DNA of 40,006 bases from positions 1 to 40,006 of the forward strand of contig JABAYK010000165.1 of assembly GCA_018609045.1 (NCBI GenBank), written 5' to 3'. The number at the start of each line of letters is the position of its first letter. Position 1 is the stretch's first letter. Shown piece after piece: positions 7,747-16,027 of this stretch. This DNA is from Flavobacteriales bacterium (GTDB taxonomy: Bacteria > Bacteroidota > Bacteroidia > Flavobacteriales_G > Salibacteraceae). The translations under genes and the position numbers were made by a program. A model generated the notes under the pieces. That model ran no database searches. It saw nothing but the letters and a program-made list of their open reading frames with translations, and was not told where the DNA came from.

Positions 7747-9354
7747 ATGAAAAACAAAAAACTTCCAAAAGTTGCATATTTCTGTATGGAGTATGCTTTA
7801 GATAACTCATTTAAAGCCTATGCAGGTGGCTTAGGTATTTTAGCCGGTGATTACCTCAAAGGAGCCAAAGACCACGATTATCCCGTAATAGGAATTGGTA
7901 TAAAATGGAAACAAGGTTACTCAGACCAATTCGTTGATAAAAACGGAAAACCTTACGATACATACCACAACTACGAATACAATTTTGAAGATACAGGAAT
8001 TGAAGTTTCTGTAGATATTAGAGGAGTTGAAGTGAAATGTAAGGTTTGGAAATTAGACATTTACGGAAATAATGCCATTTACCTATTAGATACAGATATT
8101 CCAGGAAATAACGATGCTTGGATTACTGGCCAATTATACGGCTGGTTTGGCGAAGAAAGAGTTGCGCAAGAAATGGTTTTAGGAATTGGCGGTGTTAGAG
8201 CACTGCGTAAATTAGGCATTAAACCTGATGTTTACCATTTTAACGAAGGTCATGCATTATTTGCAGGTTTTGAGTTAATGAAAGAAAAAATGGACAAAGG
8301 AGCTTCTTTTGAAGAAGCTTGGGAGAAAAGTAAAAACGAAATTGTTTTCACTACCCATACTCCTGTAGTTCAAGGAAACGAATCTCACCCCATTGAGAGA
8401 TTAATGTATATGGGAGCAAACCATGGTTTAACAGAAGCTCAACTAGAAGAACTTGGAGGGAATCCATTCAACATGACTGTTGGTGCCTTGAGATTGTCTA
8501 GAAAATCAAATGCTGTTGCTCAACTTCATGGTGAAACTGCCACCAAAATGTGGGCTCACGTTGATAATAGATCAGAAATTGTTGCTATCACCAATGCAAT
8601 TCATACTCCTACTTGGGTTGCCGATAGAATTTTTGATGCCATGGATAATGATGGAGATTTGTGGGAAGCTCACATGGAAAACAAACGCGAATTGATCAAT
8701 TATGTTAAAATGCGTAATGGTATTGATTTAAAAGAAGATGTATTAACCATTGGTTTTGCAAGAAGAGCTGTACCTTATAAGAGGAGTGATTTAATTTTCT
8801 CTAAATACGAAGTAATCGATCCACTTTTAAGAGATGGCAAATTACAATTGATATTCTCGGGAAGAGCTCATCCTTTAGATGATACAGGAAAAGGAATAGT
8901 TTCAAATTTGGTAAAAATGGCCAAAAAATATCCCCATGCAGTAGTATTTTTAGAAAACTACGATATGGAAATTGGAGCCAAAATAACCCGTGGATCAGAT
9001 GTTTGGTTAAACAACCCTCGCAGGCCAAAAGAAGCAAGTGGAACTTCAGGCATGAAAGCTTCTATGAATGGAGTTTTAAACCTAAGTGTGCTTGATGGTT
9101 GGTGGCCAGAGGCATGTAACCACGGAGAAAACGGTTGGCAAATTGGAAACGGGTTTGAAAGCGAAAACGAAAAAGAATTAGATACGAACGATAGAGATTC
9201 TTTGTACAAAGTTTTAACAACTGAAGTTGTGCCTACTTACTATAACGACAAACCAAAATGGTTAAACATGATGAAAAATAGTATTAACGATACTAGAGAA
9301 CAGTTTGCCGTTAAAAGAATGTTAGAAGAATACTTCGACCAACTTTACGCCTAA
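7747..9354 (+). CDS. glgP: Alpha-glucan (glycogen/maltodextrin) phosphorylase, short GT35 form
   Basis: Releases glucose 1-phosphate from alpha-1,4-glucans in the cytoplasm, using pyridoxal phosphate. At 535 residues it is the short bacterial form, lacking the long N-terminal regulatory region of the 800-residue enzymes. The N-terminal half has VAYFCMEYAL and AGGLGILAGDYLKGAKD, typical of this branch. The cofactor-binding lysine is Lys437 in the motif GTSGMKASMNG. GFARRAVPYKRSDLIF matches the conserved glucan-phosphorylase core, and HFNEGHALFAGFE is also conserved. Its product would feed the phosphohexomutase at 29604-31304, although that gene is 20 kb away. The gene stands alone, with a promoter-like TATTTTGC 19 bp before the start. 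No other glycogen genes are in the window. Confidence 0.93.
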   Translation: MKNKKLPKVAYFCMEYALDNSFKAYAGGLGILAGDYLKGAKDHDYPVIGIGIKWKQGYSDQFVDKNGKPYDTYHNYEYNFEDTGIEVSVDIRGVEVKCKVWKLDIYGNNAIYLLDTDIPGNNDAWITGQLYGWFGEERVAQEMVLGIGGVRALRKLGIKPDVYHFNEGHALFAGFELMKEKMDKGASFEEAWEKSKNEIVFTTHTPVVQGNESHPIERLMYMGANHGLTEAQLEELGGNPFNMTVGALRLSRKSNAVAQLHGETATKMWAHVDNRSEIVAITNAIHTPTWVADRIFDAMDNDGDLWEAHMENKRELINYVKMRNGIDLKEDVLTIGFARRAVPYKRSDLIFSKYEVIDPLLRDGKLQLIFSGRAHPLDDTGKGIVSNLVKMAKKYPHAVVFLENYDMEIGAKITRGSDVWLNNPRRPKEASGTSGMKASMNGVLNLSVLDGWWPEACNHGENGWQIGNGFESENEKELDTNDRDSLYKVLTTEVVPTYYNDKPKWLNMMKNSINDTREQFAVKRMLEEYFDQLYA

Positions 9355-9397
9355 CTTTTTGAAAATCAGAAAAATATTTTTTTGATTAACCTAAATT

Positions 9398-9405
9398 TAA
9401 TTTGC
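9398..9405 (+). promoter_or_regulatory. Candidate -7 element before the RRM gene
   Basis: TAATTTGC lies 49 bp before the ATG at 9455. It has the TAnTTTGC form seen before several genes here. A long 5' leader would result, which fits a regulated RNA-binding-protein mRNA but is only an inference. Confidence 0.25.
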
Positions 9406-9454
9406 TTATACGTAGGTATTGGTTATTTTCGTGATGTTATTATATCTTTTTATT

Positions 9455-9721
9455 ATGAATATTTATGTAGGAAATCTCGATTATAAAATAACCGAGGACG
9501 AATTAGCAAATCATTTTGCAGAATTTGGTGAAGTTACTTCATCAAGAATTATTACTGATAAGTTTAGTGGCCGAAGTAAAGGTTTCGGATTTATTGAAAT
9601 GTCAAACGACGAAGAAGCTAAAAAAGCAATCGAAAATTTAAACGGTGCGTCTATAAACAACAGAAATGCTGTAGTTAACGAAGCTAGACCAAGAGAAGAA
9701 AGACCTAGAAGAGACTTTTAG
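9455..9721 (+). CDS. RRM-domain RNA-binding protein
   Basis: An 88-residue protein made of a single RNA recognition motif. RNP2 is IYVGNL at residues 3-8 and RNP1 is the KGFGFIEM stretch near residues 44-51, both with the aromatic residues that stack on RNA bases. A short basic, arginine-rich tail (EARPREERPRRDF) follows. ATG 9455 was chosen because the domain starts immediately after it; an in-frame start at 9419 would add 12 unconserved residues. Such small RRM proteins are common in Bacteroidota and cyanobacteria, sometimes cold-induced. A strong intrinsic terminator follows by 19 bp, so this is a single-gene transcript. Confidence 0.93.
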   Translation: MNIYVGNLDYKITEDELANHFAEFGEVTSSRIITDKFSGRSKGFGFIEMSNDEEAKKAIENLNGASINNRNAVVNEARPREERPRRDF

Positions 9722-9740
9722 TCATAATTTTTTCAAAAAA

Positions 9741-9769
9741 AAGCCTCACATTGGTGGGGCTTTTTTTTT
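9741..9769 (+). terminator. Intrinsic terminator of the RRM gene
   Basis: The 9-bp stem AAGCCTCAC / GTGGGGCTT (9741-9749 with 9754-9762, one T-G wobble) has a 4-nt loop ATTG and is followed by a run of T to 9769. An A-run precedes it. Confidence 0.92.
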
Positions 9770-9831
9770 GATTTACGTCTAATTTTACTAGCCTTACAAC
9801 GAATTATTTATTTTTTTGGAAACCTAAAGAA

Positions 9832-9839
9832 TAATTTGC
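9832..9839 (+). promoter_or_regulatory. Candidate -7 element before the damaged type IX cargo gene
   Basis: TAATTTGC lies 12 bp before the ATG at 9852 and shares the TAnTTTGC form with other candidate promoters in the window. If real, the disrupted gene may still be transcribed. Inferred. Confidence 0.25.
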
Positions 9840-9851
9840 GTTTTTATAATT

Positions 9852-10905
9852 ATGACGAGAATTATTTTTTATTTTTCTTATTGCATTAATCCTAAATTTT
9901 TCAGGTTTTTCGCAATCAAGATATTGGGTAGCGGGCGCTGCATCTAATTGGACTGTAGATAATTGGGCCTCGAGTTCAGGTGGAAACTACCAACCCATTG
10001 GAATTGGTGCACCAAATAGCGGTAGCGCGAGCTTTTGAGCTCAATATTTTATGGCCAACCCTAGCAACTCTTTTGATATAAATTTTAATGATGCAAATCT
10101 TGACCATGTAAGTTCAAGAGAGTTTTGGATTTTAGATCGGCTAGCAACTACAGCTTCTGCAGATGTAATTTTATCGTTTGATGCGAATAGTGGTGATGTA
10201 GACAATTTAACCGATTTAAGAGTAGCTCGTTGGGATGGAGCCGAATGGGTAAGCGAAGGAAATGGAGGAACTACAGGTACAACTGCGGCAGGAACTTTAC
10301 AATCAACTACTAGAGTTTCAAATTTTAGTCCTTTTACTTTTTGGTCTTCAACTGCAAATAATCCTTTACCAGTGGATTTAGCTGATTTTAATGGCAAGTG
10401 TGAAGATGAAAATGTTGAATTTTCTTGGACAACCTTATCTGAATTGAATAACGATTTCTTCGAAATTTTGGCTTCAGAAAATGGGACTGACTTTTATTCA
10501 CTTTCATCCAATAACGGCAAAGGCACCTCAAACGAAACCAATCATTATCATCAAAAATTAAAAATTGATTTTTTAGAAAATGATTTTTTACTATTTAAAT
10601 TAAAACAAGTAGATTTTGATGGGAAAAAATCTTTTTCTGATATCAAAAAAATTGAAAATTGTAAAACTCAAAACTTTGATTTCGATATTTACCCTAATCC
10701 TGTAACTGAAGGATTTACATATTTACCTAAATCAATAAATCAAAATAATTATTATAAAATAATTTCTATAACAGGCGCTATTCTTCAAGAAGGTTGGATT
10801 CCAGAAAACAACAAAATAATTTTTGAAAAAATTGCTGCTGGTGTATACTTTTTACAACTAGAAACCAATAATACAGTTTACAAGAAAAGATTTGTAATTC
10901 AATAG
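9852..10905 (+). pseudogene. Type IX secretion cargo protein, disrupted by a frameshift and an in-frame stop
   Basis: Remnant of a secreted protein with a type IX C-terminal sorting domain. ATG 9852 starts a hydrophobic signal segment, but the reading frame must shift by one base at the T-runs 9865-9876 to continue as LIALILNFSGFSQSRYWVAG. That frame then meets TGA at 10036-10038, inside a segment that otherwise reads smoothly (SGSASF, stop, AQYFMANP). The frame is open from 10039 to 10905. The downstream part holds a conserved cargo region (LDHVSSREFWILDR, LRVARWDGAEWV, SNFSPFTFWSS), a fibronectin-like stretch (LPVDLADFNGKCEDENVEFSWTT) and a type A sorting domain (DIYPNPVTEGF to the end). 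Only about 60 residues precede the conserved part, so an internal deletion is also possible. The two lesions could be mutations or sequence errors. An internal ATG at 10051 would give 284 residues without a signal peptide, so no secretion. Confidence 0.8.
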
Positions 10906-10914
10906 TTACAAATC
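10889..10914. other. Perfect hairpin spanning two convergent stop codons
   Basis: GATTTGTAA (10889-10897) and TTACAAATC (10906-10914) form a perfect 9-bp stem with an 8-nt loop that holds the TAG stop of the plus-strand gene. The minus-strand regulator's TAA lies in the stem. It has no flanking T-run, so it may be a weak bidirectional terminator or an mRNA 3'-end stabiliser. Confidence 0.5.
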
Positions 10915-11532
10915 AGATTCTACTGCATATTTCACCATTTGGGCTGGTGTGTTTATTTGCAATTTTTTGCTGATGTTTTTTCGGTGAGTGTTTATGGTAT
11001 GAATACTCAAATTTAGCTTCTCGGCTATTTTTGAAGTAGTTAACCCCTCTCCTATCAATTTTAAAATTTCTGTTTCTCTATCAGTTAAAACTGATGGATC
11101 GCAATTTGAGTTTTCAGTAGGTTTATTTTTAGAAATCATCAACTCAATAACCTTATTGCAAAAGAATTTTTCGCCAACCATGGCAAAATCAATAGCTTTT
11201 AAAATTTCTGCTTTACTGCAATGCTTTGTAACAAAAGCTGTAACTCCACTTTGAATTATTTCTACAACATCACCTTGAGAGTATTCTCCGCCAATAATAA
11301 GTACTTTGGTAAATGGATATTCGTTGGTAATTTGTTTTAAAATTTCATTCTTAAAACCTAACACACTTTTTGGGTCAATAATCAATAAATCTATTTTTTG
11401 AGATCTTAAATTTTTAAGAATTTCAATTTTGTTAACAGCTTCACCAACCAATTCGCAATTTTGGTTTGAAAGTAAAATATTTTTTACGCCTTCTCTAGAT
11501 AAAAAGTGCCCGTCGGCAACAAAAACATTCAT
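10906..11532 (-). CDS. NarL/FixJ-family response regulator
   Basis: A two-component response regulator of 208 residues: a receiver domain (about 1-120) and a LuxR-type helix-turn-helix (about 145-205, LTDRETEILKLIGEGLTTSKIAEKLNLS). The phospho-acceptor is Asp53 in DLLIIDP, and the conserved Lys is in VTKHCS. The acidic pocket is incomplete: the usual Asp-Asp near the start is ADGH, with a single Asp7 followed by Gly, so phosphorylation chemistry may be weakened. There is no histidine kinase gene beside it, so it is an orphan. It converges with the damaged type IX cargo gene with no intergenic space and diverges from the WYL regulator. Transcription target unknown. Confidence 0.9.
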   Translation of the reverse strand: MNVFVADGHFLSREGVKNILLSNQNCELVGEAVNKIEILKNLRSQKIDLLIIDPKSVLGFKNEILKQITNEYPFTKVLIIGGEYSQGDVVEIIQSGVTAFVTKHCSKAEILKAIDFAMVGEKFFCNKVIELMISKNKPTENSNCDPSVLTDRETEILKLIGEGLTTSKIAEKLNLSIHTINTHRKNISKKLQINTPAQMVKYAVESDL

Positions 11533-11633
11533 TTGTTTAGATTTATTCTAAATAAGACAAATGTAAACGTCTTTTGTTAATCCAAATTAAAAATTTATCA
11601 CCAATTCATAAAATCTATTGATATTTTAGCAAC

Positions 11634-12653
11634 ATGCCAGCAAACAAATCTGCACTGCTTAGATACAGGATAATTGATAAATGTATTCGTAATAAATACA
11701 AGCCTTATCCCAGCAAAGAATTCATTAGGCAAGCTTGTGAAGATGCCCTTTTCAATTCAGTTGGAGAAAGGGTTTCAACTTCTACCATAGAGAAAGATTT
11801 AAACGCCATGCGTTTTGATGCTGCACTTGGTTATGAGGCACCCATAAAATTCTCAAAAGCAGATGGAGGTTACTATTACGAAGATCCAAATTATTCAATC
11901 GATAATATTCCTATTAACGATGATGATTTGCATGCCTTAAGGTTTGCTGCCACTACCCTACACCAATTTAAAGGCATAAAGGTTTTCGAAGATTTTGAAT
12001 TTGCCATTGGAAAACTTTTTGAGCGAATTAACCTCAGTGTAGATTCCGACGAAAATGCAATTCAACAATATGTACAGTTCGAAACAGTAACAAAAATTGA
12101 GGGAAGCGAGCATTTACCTGTGCTACTTGAAGCCATTCAAAACCAAAAACAAATTGAAATTGAATATGCCTCGTACAAAGCAGAAAAAACTAAAAGTTAT
12201 ACGCTTAATGCTCATTTGCTGAAAGAATACCGCAACCGTTGGTATTTAATTGCAATAGATCACAAAGCCCAAAAACTTAAAACTTATGGTTTAGATAGAA
12301 TTTTGCAGGTTACGCTTTCAAATAATAAGTTCGAAAGAGATTCAACTTTTTCTCACGATCACTTTTTTAAATATTCTGTTGGTATAACTGCCTCCACCGA
12401 AAAGCCCAAAAAAGTAGTTTTATCTTTTAACCCTCAACAAGGGCATTATGTAAAATCTCAACCCATACATTTCTCTCAAAAAATAATTACCGATTCTAAA
12501 AAAGAATTACGAGTAGAAATAGAAGTAATAGAATCTTACGAATTGGTTATGCAAATTTTAGGATATGGAAGTAGCGTAAAAGTTATCTCTCCAAAAAGCT
12601 TAAAAAAAGCCATTGTAAAAGAGAGTCAAAAAGCCCTAGAAAACTACAATTAA
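11634..12653 (+). CDS. WYL-domain transcriptional regulator
   Basis: A 339-residue regulator with an N-terminal winged helix-turn-helix (about 1-80, including VSTSTIEKDLNAMRF) followed by a WYL ligand-sensing domain, named for the motif seen here as Arg-Trp203-Tyr-Leu in RNRWYLIAIDHKAQKLKTYGLDRI. A C-terminal extension (about 250-339) is the usual dimerisation region. WYL regulators sense nucleotides or nucleic acids and often control DNA-damage or defence genes. The two uncharacterised genes directly downstream on the same strand, 89 bp after the stop, are natural candidates for its targets. It diverges from the NarL-type regulator. The 101-bp gap between the two starts contains inverted repeats (TTTAGA/TCTAAA at 11536-11552; AAGAC/GTCTT at 11554-11573) that could be operators. 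Confidence 0.9.
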   Translation: MPANKSALLRYRIIDKCIRNKYKPYPSKEFIRQACEDALFNSVGERVSTSTIEKDLNAMRFDAALGYEAPIKFSKADGGYYYEDPNYSIDNIPINDDDLHALRFAATTLHQFKGIKVFEDFEFAIGKLFERINLSVDSDENAIQQYVQFETVTKIEGSEHLPVLLEAIQNQKQIEIEYASYKAEKTKSYTLNAHLLKEYRNRWYLIAIDHKAQKLKTYGLDRILQVTLSNNKFERDSTFSHDHFFKYSVGITASTEKPKKVVLSFNPQQGHYVKSQPIHFSQKIITDSKKELRVEIEVIESYELVMQILGYGSSVKVISPKSLKKAIVKESQKALENYN

Positions 12654-12742
12654 ACAACTTATTTTCAAATAATTACACACCGTAAATAGATTACGGTTTC
12701 GGGTAATAACATTGTACTGTGAAACTTATTAAACACAGTATT

Positions 12743-13126
12743 ATGAAAATTACATCGAAACTAGCTCCCGATTTCCAAACAGTTTTTGGCATCCAATTTT
12801 TCAGAAAAAACCAAACCACCACTTCCGAAGGTTTAATTGGTGCCGATTGGATTAGAATTACAGAAAACTCACAACTTCCTTTTATTTATCACCACCTACA
12901 AAAGGGCGCAAACTTAGAGGTTAAAAAAGCAAACCACTTTCCCGCAAACGGAAAAATATTTCTCTTTTATAGAGATTTTTTCATCGGAGAACTAAATTCA
13001 GGTTTCTGCAACATCATTGCTGACGCGCTATTGCAAGGAAAAAAAATTGTGGCAAGAATATCGCAATTAGAAAAAGAAACCTTCATGCCTACCAAAAACA
13101 TAAAAGTTGAATTTTTTAAAAAGTAA
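12743..13126 (+). CDS. Small uncharacterised protein, possibly HIRAN-like
   Basis: A 127-residue soluble protein without signal peptide or membrane segments. The ATG at 12743 is preferred over an in-frame GTG at 12719. Residues from about 60 onward (GANLEVKKANHF, then KIFLFYRDFFIGELNSGFCNIIADALLQGKKIVARISQL) resemble by eye the HIRAN domain, a fold that binds DNA ends, in which an acidic/basic strand is followed by a glycine turn and a helix that starts with N-x-I-A and ends in GK. The typical Asn-Pro-Tyr-Asp stretch is not present, so this is tentative. It ends 4 bp before the TPR gene, so the two are cotranscribed. It follows the WYL regulator. Confidence 0.5.
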   Translation: MKITSKLAPDFQTVFGIQFFRKNQTTTSEGLIGADWIRITENSQLPFIYHHLQKGANLEVKKANHFPANGKIFLFYRDFFIGELNSGFCNIIADALLQGKKIVARISQLEKETFMPTKNIKVEFFKK

Positions 13127-13130
13127 TATT

Positions 13131-14036
13131 ATGAGCGCAACAATTAACAACATCGCACAAAAACCTTTTGGAATTTCATCTAGAGATTGGAGTATTGCTT
13201 TAAAGAAAGCCGAAATGGTTAAAACTAAATACTTTGAAGGCAAACCTTACGACACAGAGTTATTTATCAATTCGAAAGAATTTTTCGAGCTAATTAAACT
13301 TCCATCAGGTGAATTAATGGTAAGCCATTTAGCTACTTTAAAATTTGCTAAAAACAGCAATATTTTAAAATGGGAAAAGAGTTTAGAAAACAAAGCCAAA
13401 GCATACTTAGCTTTAAAAAAATACAATGAAGCTGAATCAATTTTAAATACCTGGCAATTAATTAGGCCAAATAATCCTAACTTTTTAATTCTAAAAGCAT
13501 TGTTGCAATATGATTTACACAAGAATCAAAATGCATGGAAAACACTTTGTAAAATAATCAACGATAATCCGCAATTTGATGCTGCCTATTTTTTAAGAGC
13601 AAGCCTATTGCAAAGAGTTGGAAAACAAAACCAAGCATTAGAAGATATCAATATTTACCTCGGGTTTAACCCAAGCCATCAAACTGCTGTTTTGTTAAAA
13701 GCTAGTTTACTTTTAAATTCAGGTAATTTAGAAATGCTTGAAAGATTTTGCACCATGGAGCTAATCAAAAACTATAACTCAAAACTTGAGTTGGTTTATA
13801 TAAAGGTATTGAACAAAACCAAAAGAGTTAAATTAGCAATAGAAGTTTTTAAATCTAGAATAGAAAGAAACCTAAACAGTCCACAGTTTTATTTCGAAAC
13901 TGCTCAAGCTGCCAAAATGCTTAACCAAGAGCAAGCTTATTGGAAGTATTTGTTTTGGGCAAAAGAAAATGGATACAACAAAGCAATTCAACTTTGGAAT
14001 AGCCTAACACAAAACAATACCTTAAAAGCTGCTTAA
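13131..14036 (+). CDS. TPR-repeat protein of unknown function
   Basis: A 301-residue soluble protein with tetratricopeptide-like helical hairpins over about residues 80-290 (KAKAYLALKKYNEAESILNTWQ; AAYFLRASLLQRVGKQNQAL; AVLLKASLLLNSGNLEML), probably a scaffold for protein contacts. The ATG at 13131 (reads MSATINNIAQ) fits the gap of 4 bp to the preceding gene better than an in-frame start at 13107 that would overlap it. There is no signal peptide, so it is cytoplasmic. With its small partner it forms a two-gene unit behind the WYL regulator. A terminator hairpin overlaps its stop codon. The partner protein and the biological role are unknown. Confidence 0.75.
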   Translation: MSATINNIAQKPFGISSRDWSIALKKAEMVKTKYFEGKPYDTELFINSKEFFELIKLPSGELMVSHLATLKFAKNSNILKWEKSLENKAKAYLALKKYNEAESILNTWQLIRPNNPNFLILKALLQYDLHKNQNAWKTLCKIINDNPQFDAAYFLRASLLQRVGKQNQALEDINIYLGFNPSHQTAVLLKASLLLNSGNLEMLERFCTMELIKNYNSKLELVYIKVLNKTKRVKLAIEVFKSRIERNLNSPQFYFETAQAAKMLNQEQAYWKYLFWAKENGYNKAIQLWNSLTQNNTLKAA

Positions 14037-14056
14037 CCAGTTTTTAAGGTATTTTT
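14017..14056 (+). terminator. Intrinsic terminator with the stop codon in its loop
   Basis: ATACCTTAAAA (14017-14027) pairs with TTTTAAGGTAT (14042-14052). A G-T wobble and CTG/CAG extend the stem to 15 bp with a 6-nt loop CTTAAC, and a T-run follows to 14056. The TAA of the TPR gene (14034-14036) is in the loop, so the hairpin can form only after ribosome release. Confidence 0.75.
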
Positions 14057-14129
14057 CCTCCCAAATAAATAAAATACCATTTACATTAATTCAGGATTTT
14101 CTTCTGAAATTCAACTTAATATTGCATTA

Positions 14130-14804
14130 ATGGTTGAAATTAACGGTTTACACAAAAGTTACCAAGTAGGAAAAAACCCGTTACATGTTTTAAAGGGTAT
14201 TGATTTAAAAATAGAACAAGGTGAAATGGTTTCAATTATGGGCTCTTCTGGCTCAGGAAAATCTACCTTGCTTAATATATTAGGAATTTTAGATGATTAC
14301 GATGAAGGCACTTATAAGTTAAATGATGTGCTTATCAAAAACCTCAACCAAACCAAAGCAGCGCAACTTCGCAATAAATTTTTAGGTTTTGTATTCCAAA
14401 GTTTTAACCTAATCTCTTATAAATCTGCCGCCGAAAATGTAGCGCTTCCACTCTATTACCAAAAGGTAAACAGAAAAAAGCGCATGCAATTGGCTTATGA
14501 GTATCTCGAAAAAATGGGTTTAGCCGATAGAGCTGAGCATTTACCAAGCGAGCTCTCAGGAGGCCAACAGCAGCGTATTGCAATTGCAAGGGCACTTGTA
14601 TCAAACCCAAAAGTTATTTTGGCAGATGAACCCACAGGTGCTCTAGACTCAAAAACATCAGAAGATGTTATGCGAATTTTCAAAGAGGTAAATAAGTTGG
14701 GCATAACGGTAATTATTGTAACCCACGAAAACGACATAGCTGCCCAAACCGATAGGGTAATTAATTTAAAAGACGGCGAAATTTATCATCCTGAGTATGT
14801 TTAG
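14130..14804 (+). CDS. ABC transporter ATP-binding protein (MacB/LolD type)
   Basis: The ATPase of a tripartite-type efflux or lipoprotein-handling system in the inner membrane. The Walker A motif GSSGSGKS is at residues 38-45 (Lys44), the signature LSGGQ at 142-146, and the Walker B aspartate with catalytic glutamate at Asp166-Glu167 in ADEPTGALD. The length of 224 residues fits a stand-alone ATPase. The small size and the motif EPTGALDS place it in the MacB/LolD group that works with FtsX-type permeases. Its stop codon overlaps the start of the next gene by 8 bp, which suggests translational coupling. It is the first gene of a four-gene operon ending with the membrane-fusion protein. Confidence 0.93.
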   Translation: MVEINGLHKSYQVGKNPLHVLKGIDLKIEQGEMVSIMGSSGSGKSTLLNILGILDDYDEGTYKLNDVLIKNLNQTKAAQLRNKFLGFVFQSFNLISYKSAAENVALPLYYQKVNRKKRMQLAYEYLEKMGLADRAEHLPSELSGGQQQRIAIARALVSNPKVILADEPTGALDSKTSEDVMRIFKEVNKLGITVIIVTHENDIAAQTDRVINLKDGEIYHPEYV

Positions 14805-16026
14805 CAGAGATAGTTGGGAAGAAATATTTGCCACAATTCGCAAAAATAAATTGCGAACATTTTTAACAAGTTTCAGTGTTGCTTGGGGAATTTTTATGCT
14901 CATTATTTTATTGGGTTCAGGCACCGGGATTAGAAATGGTGTTATTGATGAATTTAAAGATGACGCCAACAACAGCATTTGGCTATTTTCTGGAAGAACA
15001 TCTATGCCACACAAAGGGCTAAAACCAGGTAGAAGTATTCAATTTACCAATGATGAATACGATAGAACCAAAAAAATGGATGAAGTAGACCATATTTCAT
15101 CTCGTTATGGAGTGTGGGGAGCAACTGTAAACCACGGTAAAGAATACGGAAATTATAGCATTCGCTCAACCCATCCGGGGCATCAATATCTAGAAAATAC
15201 CATTATCACCAAAGGCCGTTTTTTAAATGAATTAGACTTAGAAGACCGCAAAAAAGTTATTGTAATTAGCGAGCTAATTCAAAAAAATTTATTTCCAGAA
15301 ACCAATGATGCAATGGGCAAGTACCTCAATGTAAATGGTATTCCGTTTAAAGTTGTTGGTATTTACATAGATGAAGGCTCAGAAAGTGAAATGCGAAACT
15401 TATACATTCCAATTACTACCGGTCAAACAGTTTTTAATGGCTCCAATAGAATAGACCAATTGATGTTTACTGTTGGCGATGCAACCCTAGAAGAAAGCCA
15501 AGCCATTGCCGAAGAAGTAAGACAAGATTTAGCCCGAGTACACAATTTTGATCCCCAAGACCAAAGAGCGGTTTTTGTAAGAAACCTGATGGAAAACATG
15601 AAAACCTATACCGATTTGTTAGACAACATTCGCATTTTTATTTGGGTAATTGGCATTGGAACAATCTTGGCCGGAATTGTTGGCGTAAGTAACATCATGC
15701 TAATTGTTGTAAAAGAACGAACCAAAGAAATTGGAATCAAAAAAGCCATTGGAGCAACGCCTTCAAACATCATTGGCCAAATAATTTTAGAAGCCATTTT
15801 TATTACTTCCATTGCAGGTTATGTAGGTTTGGTAGGTGGCGTTTTTGTACTTCAGCTTATGGCCGAAAATATTCAAGGGGTAGACTTTTTCCAAAACCCC
15901 GAAGTAGACTTTGGAGTAGCCATTACCTCTACCTTAATTTTAGTTTTGGCAGGTGTATTTGCAGGACTATTTCCAGCAACAAGAGCAGCCAGTATTAATC
16001 CTGTAATTGCCTTAAGAGAAGAATAA
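14797..16026 (+). CDS. MacB-like ABC permease (FtsX family), first copy
   Basis: An inner-membrane permease of 409 residues with the MacB/FtsX layout: one N-terminal helix (about 25-45, FSVAWGIFMLIILLGSG), a large periplasmic domain (about 55-275) and three C-terminal helices (about 280-305, 325-355 and 375-400). The cytoplasmic loop GVSNIMLIVVKERTKEIGIKKAIGATPSNI is the conserved MacB coupling region. It starts inside the end of the ATPase gene and ends 1 bp before the second permease. Bacteroidota often carry two different permeases in such operons, which suggests a heterodimeric transporter. It acts with the ATPase and the adaptor at 17288-18397. Confidence 0.92.
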   Translation: MFSRDSWEEIFATIRKNKLRTFLTSFSVAWGIFMLIILLGSGTGIRNGVIDEFKDDANNSIWLFSGRTSMPHKGLKPGRSIQFTNDEYDRTKKMDEVDHISSRYGVWGATVNHGKEYGNYSIRSTHPGHQYLENTIITKGRFLNELDLEDRKKVIVISELIQKNLFPETNDAMGKYLNVNGIPFKVVGIYIDEGSESEMRNLYIPITTGQTVFNGSNRIDQLMFTVGDATLEESQAIAEEVRQDLARVHNFDPQDQRAVFVRNLMENMKTYTDLLDNIRIFIWVIGIGTILAGIVGVSNIMLIVVKERTKEIGIKKAIGATPSNIIGQIILEAIFITSIAGYVGLVGGVFVLQLMAENIQGVDFFQNPEVDFGVAITSTLILVLAGVFAGLFPATRAASINPVIALREE

Positions 16027-16027
16027 T

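Noticed and set aside
12719-12742. GTG start for the small protein before the TPR gene
   Set aside because: It would add eight residues without a conserved role, while the ATG at 12743 gives a natural start.
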